Notes under the pieces: model-generated
The model's database searches: none
Seen by the model: the letters and a program-made list of their open reading frames with translations, nothing else
What the model was told of the DNA's origin: nothing
Shown here: one piece after another, positions 16,612 through 23,985 of the stretch
How positions within the stretch are numbered: position 1 is the stretch's first letter
How the letters are laid out: every line of letters starts with the position of its first letter
Position numbers and translations under genes: made by a program
NCBI GenBank assembly: GCA_947382625.1
Contig: CANDAG010000033.1
Coordinates: forward strand, 1-39,306
Source of the DNA: an uncultured Lachnospiraceae bacterium
Lineage (GTDB): Bacteria; Bacillota; Clostridia; Lachnospirales; Lachnospiraceae
Reading direction: 5' to 3'
DNA length: 39,306 bases

Positions 16612-17373
16612 TCACTGAAACAATCTCGTCACCAAAGACTCCTGATCCATCTGTCTCCTCAGCATCAGGTTCTTATATTGGCTGAGAAGCTCTTCTTTCT
16701 TTTTCTCAGAGATCGCCTTCGGCATATCCAGATCTTCAATACGGCTTCTGGCGCTTAACTGCTCCATGGATGCAGATGTGTTGTAATTATAAGCATACTC
16801 CAGGCGATTTGTGGTCGCGCCGATGCTGCTTCTCTGTCTGGCTACCATGTCCATTGCTTTGTCAATGGAATCCAGGCTGAAATTACCGCTTGTTACATTG
16901 AAGTCCGCAATTCCAAGCTTCTCCAGCGTGGAGTTGGCCATTCCGATCTTCATGCCGGTTCCATCCGGATTGATGGCCAGATTCATGTCCGCCATACTTC
17001 CGTCAAGGAGCTTTTGCTCATTGAACGTAGTGTTCTTAGCCTGCTGCTGGATGCCCTCCTTGAGCTGATCGATCTCCATCTGATAGGTTTCCCTGTCGGA
17101 TGCAGAGTTCAAACCGTTCATGGCCCGTAAACCCAGCTCGCGGATCCGCTGCAGATAATCCATAATACCGTCCAAGGCGCCGTCCGCTACATTCAAAACG
17201 CCAACTCCGTCCTGAATGTTCTCCGCTGCCGCGCCAAGTCCGTTCTCCTGCCGCTCAAGCTTTTGTCCAATGGCAAGCCCCGCCGCATCATCTGCCGCTG
17301 TGTTGATCCGCTTCCCGCTGGCAATATGAGAATAAGATTGATAAAGCCCGCCGCCTATTGTCATAGAACTCAT
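16612..17373 (-). CDS. Short atypical flagellin (truncated D0, no D2/D3)
   Basis: A 253-residue protein with flagellin D1 helices. ASGKRINTAADDAAGLAIG and ENIQDGVGVLNVADGALDG are N-terminal; NTTFNEQKLLDGS and a C-terminal SSIGATTNRLEYAYNYN follow. Canonical flagellins start about 15-20 residues earlier with a QHN-type D0 helix; this one begins MSSMTIGGGLYQSYSHIASGKR. Its end (KEELLSQYKNL, ending LVTRLFQ) also differs from the usual ANQ-x-PQ-x-VL end. There is no hypervariable middle. The start at 17373 has a near-perfect AAGGAGG seven bases upstream, and the promoter is sigma-A-like. It could be a minor filament or hook-junction component, or a secreted flagellin relative. Flagellin homology is clear; the role is not. 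Confidence 0.82.
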   Translation of the reverse strand: MSSMTIGGGLYQSYSHIASGKRINTAADDAAGLAIGQKLERQENGLGAAAENIQDGVGVLNVADGALDGIMDYLQRIRELGLRAMNGLNSASDRETYQMEIDQLKEGIQQQAKNTTFNEQKLLDGSMADMNLAINPDGTGMKIGMANSTLEKLGIADFNVTSGNFSLDSIDKAMDMVARQRSSIGATTNRLEYAYNYNTSASMEQLSARSRIEDLDMPKAISEKKKEELLSQYKNLMLRRQMDQESLVTRLFQ

Positions 17374-17417
17374 TACTATACCTCCTTCCATCTCAAAATT
17401 CTATTCCCCGCATTTTC

Positions 17418-17446
17418 ATTATATAGCTTATGTCGGAATATTTCAA
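17418..17446 (-). promoter_or_regulatory. Strong sigma-A promoter of the flagellin gene
   Basis: Minus-strand TTGAAA (17441-17446), exactly 17 bases, then TATAAT (17418-17423). Flagellin genes usually depend on the flagellar sigma factor, so a near-consensus housekeeping promoter is notable. Confidence 0.75.
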
Positions 17447-17489
17447 TTTGATTTTTCAGGGAGCTGCCGAGCGGCACTTCGTCAGGTTT

Positions 17490-19163
17490 TTATTGATGCA
17501 CCACATCCTTAAACCCTTCCTCGATGGTATCTCCCCTGAAAATATCCTCCGCCCTTATGGGGGATGCCGGGAAATCCCGGTAGCCGGTCTGATCCCCCCT
17601 GACAGGATAGTAAAAGGTGTATCCGTGAAGGTCATAGGCTATGTTCTCATAGCTTTCATAATCCTTTTGCAACAGCAGATACTGTGTTGTCAGTCCTTTG
17701 CCGGTTTCTATGCCGAAGGCGCCAAGCTTATAAACAGAAACAACCGCCAGTGCAATAAAGTATATCCTAAACCGATCCAGATGGGGACTGACCAGCAGAT
17801 ACAAATGCCCCCATATAAGAGCCGGTGTCAGCCAGAGAAAAACACATCCATATCGGATCAGGGGAGCGCTCAAAAGCCAGAACAGAAAGCAGGCCGCCAA
17901 AACCCCTTCCAAAAACAAGGCGCCCGCCATGTCCTTTCTCTTCTTCAGCAGGGCATAAACCACCATGAGAACCAATACCAAAAGCCCTGCCAGCGCCAGC
18001 GCCAGAAACACCTTATCTGTCCCGTCCAGGGCTTTCGCCCACTCCGGAAGCCAAAGCCATGGCGGCTCATTATATCTGCCCACATCACTGTAGCCTCTGC
18101 CCCATACCTGTATTTCCCTGGCATCATAATCCGCCGCATTTTTGGGAATCTTAAAATCAAAAGAAAACAGATCGATGGAGGTAAAGGGATAGACAAGCCA
18201 GCCGGAAAGAATCACATTTCTGATAAAAAAGGGAACTGCCGCCAGTATTCCCATGCCCAGAAAAAGAGGGATTTCTTTTTTTCTTTTTTCTTTGATCATC
18301 ATCACTGCCGGCTTCAGGGTAATAAGGAGTACCAATGCGCCTGAAAGCTTAACCGTGAGCACTACTACCCCAAAAACGCAGAGCATGGCAAAAGGAAAAT
18401 AGGAGCTTTCATTTCTTTCTGTCAGCTCAAGCCACCGGATCACTATAAAAATCACCAGCAAAACCATAAAGTAATCAGATGCCGGGGACACCATCTCATC
18501 AAATATATTCAGCAGATAATAACACCCGATCAGTCTTGCAAAATCCGAAAGCATTGGCTTTTTGGGGCGATGGCGCGAAATAGCCTCTCCGCATACCAGC
18601 GCCAGGAGAAAGCACAAAAATCCGGCGCAGACATGGTAGGACTGTCCTCCCAAAAAAGACATACTATACAATGCGGACAGACAAAAGGCCGCGCTGTTAT
18701 AGGCAAGCCGGCTGTGGAGATTTCCCAGCCCGGGCACCACTCCGTACTCTTCTATCCAGCGAATACTCTGGGCGTGATAAAGCCCTGTATCATAATGGAT
18801 CAGCCCTGTAGATGTACCGTAGGCAAAAAGAACAAAAAGCAGCAGGATCATGGTAAATCTGAAAGGAGTAACCGTCAGACGGAGTGTGTGGAATTCCTTC
18901 AGCATTTCTTCTCTGAAAATCCCGATACACAAAAAGCATAAAAGGAGCAGGACCAGGTTGGCCAGGAGCCCTACCTTCCACAAAATACTGAAAAACTGGG
19001 CGTAAACCGTCACCACGCCGATCCCCGCAAACAGCCGGTCTGTTTCCTTCCAGCCGGAGAGGGTATCCCTTCCTGTCATACCGGCGGTGATCCTTATCCA
19101 TGCAAATCCTGTAATATAACAGGTAAATATCATATACAGCCAGATCAATATAACCGAAAGCAT
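17490..19163 (-). CDS. Polytopic membrane protein, glycosyltransferase/polymerase-like (LIC_10190-type)
   Basis: A 557-residue protein with roughly 11-13 hydrophobic segments spread over its whole length. After the first few segments comes a loop reading HYDTGLYHAQSIRWIEEYG, followed by LAYNSAAFCLSALYS. This pattern is typical of bacterial GT-C or polysaccharide-polymerase-like membrane proteins, and I associate it with the LIC_10190 membrane protein group; that assignment is from memory and tentative. The last 70 residues are hydrophilic. It begins one base after the gmd stop codon, so the two are co-transcribed, which suggests a role in building or transferring a GDP-sugar-derived glycan. 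The flagellin gene follows 116 bases downstream behind its own promoter. Confidence 0.65.
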   Translation of the reverse strand: MLSVILIWLYMIFTCYITGFAWIRITAGMTGRDTLSGWKETDRLFAGIGVVTVYAQFFSILWKVGLLANLVLLLLCFLCIGIFREEMLKEFHTLRLTVTPFRFTMILLLFVLFAYGTSTGLIHYDTGLYHAQSIRWIEEYGVVPGLGNLHSRLAYNSAAFCLSALYSMSFLGGQSYHVCAGFLCFLLALVCGEAISRHRPKKPMLSDFARLIGCYYLLNIFDEMVSPASDYFMVLLVIFIVIRWLELTERNESSYFPFAMLCVFGVVVLTVKLSGALVLLITLKPAVMMIKEKRKKEIPLFLGMGILAAVPFFIRNVILSGWLVYPFTSIDLFSFDFKIPKNAADYDAREIQVWGRGYSDVGRYNEPPWLWLPEWAKALDGTDKVFLALALAGLLVLVLMVVYALLKKRKDMAGALFLEGVLAACFLFWLLSAPLIRYGCVFLWLTPALIWGHLYLLVSPHLDRFRIYFIALAVVSVYKLGAFGIETGKGLTTQYLLLQKDYESYENIAYDLHGYTFYYPVRGDQTGYRDFPASPIRAEDIFRGDTIEEGFKDVVHQ

Positions 19164-20234
19164 CTACTTCGTCCTGTTTTCTTTGTATTCCTTACAGCTC
19201 ATTCCTGCGATTTCCTTCAGATCCGCATCCATCATCATGGACACCAGGCCCTTGAAATCCACTTTTCTTTTCCATCCCAGCTTCTTTTCTGCCTTTGTCG
19301 GATTGCCCCACAGAAATTCCACCTCAGCCGGGCGGTAATACTCAGGATTCACGTCTACCAGCAACCTGCCGGTTTCGCTGTCATAGCCCTTTTCGTTAAC
19401 GCCTGTGCCTTCCCATCTGATGCTGATCCCAAGCTCGCCAAAGGCTGCCTCCACAAATTCTCTCACCGTGTGAGTTTCGTTTGTGGCCAGCACATAATCA
19501 TCCGCCTTATCCTGCTGCAGCATTCTCCACATTCCTTCCACATAATCCCCTGCAAAGCCCCAGTCTCTCTTTGCATTCATATTCCCCAGTGAAAGCTTTT
19601 CCTGTTTCCCTGCCGCAATATTGGCAATTGCCAGCGTAATCTTTCTTGTAACAAAATTCTCGCCCCGCCTTGGGGATTCATGGTTGAACAAAATGCCGTT
19701 GCAGGCAAACATATTGTAGGACTCTCTGTAATTAACTGTGATCCAGTAGGAATACAGCTTGGCCACGCCATAAGGACTCTTGGGATAAAAAGGCGTCGTC
19801 TCGCTCTGAGGGGCCGTTTCAGGCAGGCCTCCAAACAGCTCTGAGGTGGATGCCTGATAATATCTGCTGTTTCCACCGTTTACCCGGATCGCCTCCAAAA
19901 GCTTAAGGGTGCTGACTCCTGTGGCCTCCGCCGTATATTCCGGAACCTCGAAGGAAACCCCTACGTGAGACTGGGCCGCCAGATTATAGACCTCCGTGGG
20001 CCTGATCTCCGCCAAAAGACGCATCAGGTTGCTTGAATCTGTGGTGTCAGAAAAATGAAGAAAAAATTTGACCTTATTATAACTTGACTCCAAAATATGG
20101 TCGATACGGGAGGTATTACTGATGCTGTGCCTCCTGATCAGTCCATGGACCTCGTATCCTTTTTCCAGCAAAAATTCTGCCAGATAAGAGCCGTCCTGCC
20201 CGGTAATCCCGGTTATCAACGCTACTTTACGCAT
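19164..20234 (-). CDS. gmd: GDP-mannose 4,6-dehydratase
   Basis: A 356-residue short-chain dehydrogenase/reductase. It has the NADP-binding [18 protein letters not shown], catalytic [10 protein letters not shown] (YxxxK), STSELFG with the active-site Thr/Ser-Glu region, and [17 protein letters not shown], which is diagnostic for Gmd. It converts GDP-mannose to GDP-4-keto-6-deoxymannose, the precursor of GDP-fucose, GDP-rhamnose and related sugars. No GDP-fucose synthase or reductase lies beside it. The frame is open to 20294, but the ATG at 20234 starts directly at the Rossmann fold and has AAGGTGG seven bases upstream. The downstream membrane protein gene abuts it. Confidence 0.93.
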   Translation of the reverse strand: MRKVALITGITGQDGSYLAEFLLEKGYEVHGLIRRHSISNTSRIDHILESSYNKVKFFLHFSDTTDSSNLMRLLAEIRPTEVYNLAAQSHVGVSFEVPEYTAEATGVSTLKLLEAIRVNGGNSRYYQASTSELFGGLPETAPQSETTPFYPKSPYGVAKLYSYWITVNYRESYNMFACNGILFNHESPRRGENFVTRKITLAIANIAAGKQEKLSLGNMNAKRDWGFAGDYVEGMWRMLQQDKADDYVLATNETHTVREFVEAAFGELGISIRWEGTGVNEKGYDSETGRLLVDVNPEYYRPAEVEFLWGNPTKAEKKLGWKRKVDFKGLVSMMMDADLKEIAGMSCKEYKENRTK

Positions 20235-20299
20235 AAAATTTCCACCTTTCCGTAACCTGTCAATCCCAGACTGCAGGTACATAACTAATTCCATTTATA

Positions 20300-20371
20300 T
20301 CAATAAGCTGCCCCGCAGAGCGTGGCGGCGTTTGATCAATAAGCCGGTTCGCAAAGCGTATCGGCATTTGA
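20300..20371. repeat. Tandem pair of 36-bp repeats, each forming a hairpin
   Basis: Units 20300-20335 and 20336-20371 agree at 28 of 36 positions. Each contains a 23-base hairpin (20307-20329 and 20343-20365) with a three-base loop and one mismatch. Differences in the stem keep pairing: T-G to C-G, C-G to G-T, and C-G to T-A. They fill the spacer between the PAP2-like gene and gmd. Confidence 0.7.
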
Positions 20372-20373
20372 TC

Positions 20374-20835
20374 TTAATAATAAACGTTTCCCACAAACAG
20401 CGCAATGATGATCCCCAACAGCGCTCCCATCAAAACCTGCAGGGGCGTGTGCCCTACAAATTCCTTCAATCTCTCTTCTGCGCTGATCCGGTTTCCCATA
20501 TTGGTAAAGACCTCCAGCATTTCATTAAGAACCCTGCCCTGCTTTCCTGTTTCCCTGCGCACCCCCATGGCGTCATACATGACAATAATAGCCAGCATCA
20601 TAGAAATCGCGAATTCAAAGCTGCCCGCCCCGTACCGCATCCCCGAGGATGTTGCCAGTGCGCAGACGGTTGCCGAATGGGAGCTGGGCATTCCGCCGCT
20701 TCCCACCATTCTCTCCGCCACAAATTTCTTTGAAATGACCATATGGATCAATGTCTTCAGGACCTGTGCCACAAACCAGCCCAGGATCGCCGATATAAAA
20801 ATCTGATTTCGCAATAATTCGCTGATAAAATCCAT
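20374..20835 (-). CDS. Divergent PAP2-family membrane protein (YuiD/DUF212)
   Basis: A 153-residue protein with about four or five membrane segments. The phosphatase-like motif GSGGMPSSHSATVCAL is the reduced PAP2 signature of the YuiD/DUF212 group, and VMYDAMGVRRETGKQ is its second conserved block. HTPLQVLMGALLGI near the C-terminus is the third. The family's substrate is not established; full PAP2 enzymes remove phosphate from lipid phosphates or undecaprenyl diphosphate. I chose the ATG at 20835, which has AGGTGAG seven bases upstream; the frame is open to 20856. It is divergent from the DUF3048 lipoprotein and followed by the paired hairpin repeat. Confidence 0.88.
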   Translation of the reverse strand: MDFISELLRNQIFISAILGWFVAQVLKTLIHMVISKKFVAERMVGSGGMPSSHSATVCALATSSGMRYGAGSFEFAISMMLAIIVMYDAMGVRRETGKQGRVLNEMLEVFTNMGNRISAEERLKEFVGHTPLQVLMGALLGIIIALFVGNVYY

Positions 20836-20979
20836 GTCTGCTCTCACCTTCAACAATTATCGTTCCTATTTTACCCTCTATTTGGGATTTAAACAAGTCA
20901 TTTCCGCGCAGATAGCAATCTTTCCACGATTCGTAATAATTTCTTAATATTTTTGTATGACTTTTTACATATTTTTCTA

Positions 20980-21008
20980 GTGACGGTATTCTGTATCTGT
21001 GCTATAAT
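20980..21008 (+). promoter_or_regulatory. Extended -10 promoter of the DUF3048 lipoprotein gene
   Basis: GTGACG (20980-20985), a 17-base spacer and TATAAT (21003-21008), preceded by TG at the extended -10 position (TGCTATAAT). The start codon is about 60 bases downstream. Confidence 0.7.
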
Positions 21009-21069
21009 TACTTCTATGTGATTTCTGGATAAATCACTATTTTTATGAATTTGAAAGCGAGGAAAAATA

Positions 21070-22227
21070 ATGAAAAGATTACAGGTACTTCTTCTTGTAG
21101 CCTTGTCTTCTTCTCTCTTGTTATCCGCCTGCGGAAAGGAAAAGGAAAATACAATCCAGCCTGTAGTGGAACCTATCGTTGAGGCTCAGCCTGAGGTGAC
21201 GGAAGATAATACAGAAGAGGCTGAGGAAGAGGAAACAGAGAATCCCGATATGCCGCCTGCAGAAGGTATGGTCAGAAGCCGTATCACCAACGAGTGGGTG
21301 GATGAGGAGGTTGACAAGACCCGCCCCATTGCAGTCATGATCCCCAACACCAAGACCGCCAGCCATTATGGTCTTTCCAGGGCATCAGTTCTCTATGAAT
21401 GCAATGTGGAGTCCAGTATCACCAGATTAATGGCCATCTTTGATGACTGGAACGATTTTGACAAACTCGGCAATATCCGAAGCAGCCGGGATTACTACAT
21501 TTACTGGGCTTTTGAGTGGGATGCCCTATATATCCATTTTGGCGGTCCCTTCTACATAGACGATCTGGTAGGCAGAGCCGATACACAGAATGTAAACTGT
21601 ATCAATTATGCTAACGCATCCTATCGTGATACGGCCAAGGATTCCACGGATAATGCATTTACCAGCACTGACAAGCTCAAGGATGCCATCAATCATTATG
21701 GTTATCCCCTTGAATATCGCGACGGATATGCCGATGAGCAGCATTATCTCTTTGCTCCTGACAGCAGTCCTAATACATTAGAGCAATATGATGATGCCAT
21801 TACCGCCGAAACAGTTGATATGTCCCCGGCTTATCCTGTTACAAACAGCTACTTTAAGTATAATGCAGAAACCGGACTGTACGACAGATATCAGCATTTA
21901 TCCGGTTCCAGCGATGGTCCCCATATTGATCTGGCCAACAACCAGCAGCTTTCCTTTAAAAACCTGCTGATCCAGAATACCTATTACGAAGTAAGAGACC
22001 AGAAAGGCTATCTCTCCTTCCAGTGCCATGATACCACCCGCGACGGTTGGTTCTTCACCAACGGAAAGGGCATCCATGTAACCTGGGAAAAGACCTCCGA
22101 CTATGGCGCTACCAGATATTTTGATGATGACGGAAATGAGATCAAGCTCAATACCGGAAAAACCATGGTCTGCATTGTTGAGGACGGCGATACCTTTACG
22201 GTAGACGGACAGGCCATTGAAAATTAA
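21070..22227 (+). CDS. DUF3048 (YerB-like) lipoprotein
   Basis: A 385-residue exported lipoprotein. It has a short signal peptide with lipobox LLSAC (Cys about residue 21), an acidic linker rich in Glu and Thr (about 25-60), and then the DUF3048 region. That region contains RPIAVMIPNTKTASHYGLSRA, LYECNVESSITRLMAIF and GNIRSSRDYYIYWAFE, and a C-terminal block holds GWFFTNGKGIHVTWEK. Bacillus YerB is the best known relative, and the function is unknown. The protein should be anchored on the outer face of the membrane. GAGG lies about seven bases before the ATG, and the gene is transcribed alone between its own promoter and terminator. Confidence 0.88.
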   Translation: MKRLQVLLLVALSSSLLLSACGKEKENTIQPVVEPIVEAQPEVTEDNTEEAEEEETENPDMPPAEGMVRSRITNEWVDEEVDKTRPIAVMIPNTKTASHYGLSRASVLYECNVESSITRLMAIFDDWNDFDKLGNIRSSRDYYIYWAFEWDALYIHFGGPFYIDDLVGRADTQNVNCINYANASYRDTAKDSTDNAFTSTDKLKDAINHYGYPLEYRDGYADEQHYLFAPDSSPNTLEQYDDAITAETVDMSPAYPVTNSYFKYNAETGLYDRYQHLSGSSDGPHIDLANNQQLSFKNLLIQNTYYEVRDQKGYLSFQCHDTTRDGWFFTNGKGIHVTWEKTSDYGATRYFDDDGNEIKLNTGKTMVCIVEDGDTFTVDGQAIEN

Positions 22228-22231
22228 TATA

Positions 22232-22263
22232 AAAAGCGTCGGTTTCCATTTACCGACGCTTTT
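22232..22263 (+). terminator. Bidirectional terminator between the DUF3048 gene and ptsH
   Basis: A perfect 12-bp stem (22232-22243 with 22252-22263) and 8-base loop, with A and T runs on both sides. It ends the plus-strand lipoprotein transcript four bases after the stop codon and can also stop the minus-strand glmM-ptsH transcript. Confidence 0.9.
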
Positions 22264-22328
22264 CTTTGTTCCATAAGCTGATAAGCCGTTCCGCTGGACA
22301 CTCAGCAGCATTTAACCTGTCGCTGTTT

Positions 22329-22592
22329 TTATTCTCCCAAACCGCTTTCGATCGCTTTTACCAGGGACTGCAGCGCATCAGCCTCGTCCTCCCCATTGCA
22401 AATAAGTTCAATCTCATCACCGCATTTCACGCAGGCACCCAAAACACTTAATACGCTTTTGGCATTCGCAGTATTCCCTCTGAATTTAAAGGTTATCAAT
22501 GACTTAAACTGCATTGCTTCTTTGCACAGGATGCCGGCCGGCCTCAAATGAAGGCCTGTTGGGTTTTTGATAACCACCTTCTGATTTACCAT
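22329..22592 (-). CDS. ptsH: Phosphocarrier protein HPr
   Basis: An 87-residue HPr with the phosphotransfer site intact: NPTGLHLRPAG puts His at position 15. It relays phosphate from enzyme I to the sugar permeases of the PTS. Ser46 is present (ANAKSVLSVLG), but the usual SIMGVMSL patch that HprK and CcpA recognise is changed. It also has Cys at 23, 54 and 57. It lies 43 bases after glmM, not beside ptsI, and GGAGGG precedes the ATG by six bases. With the Glu15 paralogue at 5131-5391 it suggests a split between phosphotransfer and regulation. Confidence 0.9.
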   Translation of the reverse strand: MVNQKVVIKNPTGLHLRPAGILCKEAMQFKSLITFKFRGNTANAKSVLSVLGACVKCGDEIELICNGEDEADALQSLVKAIESGLGE

Positions 22593-22635
22593 GCCTATCC
22601 CTCCAATCCCTTTTTATTATATATCATCAGCCCGA

Positions 22636-23985
22636 TCACAGCATGATGTCCTGGATCAATTCTGCCAGCCGTTTCGCCTCATCCTCGATCATCTGCTGAT
22701 CCTTGCCTTCAATCATAACCCGGACCATAGGCTCCGTTCCGGAGGGACGGATAAGCACCCTTCCCTGACCCGCAAATTTATCCGTGAGCTTCTGTATCGC
22801 TTCTGCTATTTCCGGATATTCCATATACTTCTCTTTTTTGTGATTGGGCACCGATGCATTTACAAGCGCCTGAGGAAGCACCTCCATAATAGATGTCAGC
22901 TCTGATAATTTCTTTTCTGTCTCTACCATAACCTCCAAAAGGTGCAGCGCGCTCAGAAGACCATCACCTGTGGTATTCTCCTTCAAAAAGATAATGTGTC
23001 CGGACTGCTCTCCTCCGAGACTTGCGCCGATCTCTTTCATTCTCTCCAGAACGTAACGGTCGCCTACCTTTGTCTGCTCCATATGGATCCCGTTTTTCTC
23101 ACCCATCAGGAAAAATCCCAGATTACTCATAACAGTTGCCACGATTGTGTTATCGGCAAGCTCACCTTTATTTTTCATGTGATTGCCCACAATAGCCATG
23201 ATCTGATCGCCGTCTACCACCTTGCCTTTTTCATCAACAGCCATCAATCTGTCAGCATCGCCGTCAAAGGCCAGGCCGATATCGGCATTCTCATAGACCA
23301 CTCTGGCCTTCAGCTCCTCCATATGAGTGGAGCCGCAGTTTGCATTGATATTCGTACCATCCGGCATATTATGGATTGCTACTACATTGCCGCCAAGCTC
23401 TCTGAGAGCCTCCACAGAGGTATAATAGGAAGCCCCCTCTGCGCAGTCCACAACAATCTTCAGGCCCGACAGATCTACATTAACCGCCTTCACAGAATGG
23501 TTGATATACTCTTCTCTGGCGTCTGTCCGGTATTTGATCTTGCCCACGTTTGAGCCTATGGGAAATTTGATCCCGCTCATCTCATTTCTGATGATCGCCT
23601 CAATCTCATCCTCCAGGGCATCCGGAAGCTTATAGCCTTCTCCGTCAAAAAACTTGATGCCGTTAAATTCCACCGGATTATGAGAAGCCGAAATGACTAC
23701 CCCTGCATCTACCTTGTATTTCCTGGTAAGATATGCCACTGCAGGCGTAGGGATCACCCCCACATAAACAGCGTTGGCTCCCACCGAGCAAATCCCGGCC
23801 ATCAGGGCATTGGCCAGCATATCTCCCGAAATCCTGGTGTCGCATCCCACCATGATCGTCGGCCTGTGCTTATTCTCTTTGGTAAGCACATAAGCGCCTG
23901 CCTGCCCCAGCTGCATTGCCAGCAAAGGTGTTAATTCATCATTCGCAACCCCTCTGACACCATCTGTACCAAATAATCTACTCAT
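22636..23985 (-). CDS. glmM: Phosphoglucosamine mutase
   Basis: A 449-residue alpha-D-phosphohexomutase of the GlmM type. It converts glucosamine-6-phosphate to glucosamine-1-phosphate for UDP-GlcNAc and cell-wall synthesis. Visible motifs are the N-terminal LFGTDGVRGVAN, the phosphoserine loop VISASHNPVEFNGIKFF, metal-binding AFDGDADRL, the sugar-binding GGEQSGHI and the phosphate-binding RPSGTEPMVRV. The ATG overlaps the end of cdaR by eight bases, with GAGGAGG just upstream. In other Firmicutes GlmM binds and inhibits CdaA, consistent with the conserved cdaA-cdaR-glmM order seen here. Confidence 0.97.
   Translation of the reverse strand: MSRLFGTDGVRGVANDELTPLLAMQLGQAGAYVLTKENKHRPTIMVGCDTRISGDMLANALMAGICSVGANAVYVGVIPTPAVAYLTRKYKVDAGVVISASHNPVEFNGIKFFDGEGYKLPDALEDEIEAIIRNEMSGIKFPIGSNVGKIKYRTDAREEYINHSVKAVNVDLSGLKIVVDCAEGASYYTSVEALRELGGNVVAIHNMPDGTNINANCGSTHMEELKARVVYENADIGLAFDGDADRLMAVDEKGKVVDGDQIMAIVGNHMKNKGELADNTIVATVMSNLGFFLMGEKNGIHMEQTKVGDRYVLERMKEIGASLGGEQSGHIIFLKENTTGDGLLSALHLLEVMVETEKKLSELTSIMEVLPQALVNASVPNHKKEKYMEYPEIAEAIQKLTDKFAGQGRVLIRPSGTEPMVRVMIEGKDQQMIEDEAKRLAELIQDIML

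Noticed and set aside
17418-17446. Possible flagellar sigma (sigma-D) promoter, CCGACATAA
   Set aside because: The -35 half is not at the proper distance, whereas a TTGAAA-N17-TATAAT sigma-A promoter overlaps it and fits much better.
17430-18344. Plus-strand open frame of about 304 codons
   Set aside because: Antisense to the polytopic membrane protein gene and crosses the flagellin promoter; no domain.
22266-22325. Further hairpin repeat copy after the DUF3048 terminator
   Set aside because: It shares ATAAGCCG and GCATTT ends with the 36-base repeats, but the stem does not form in the same way, so it is mentioned only as a possible relic.
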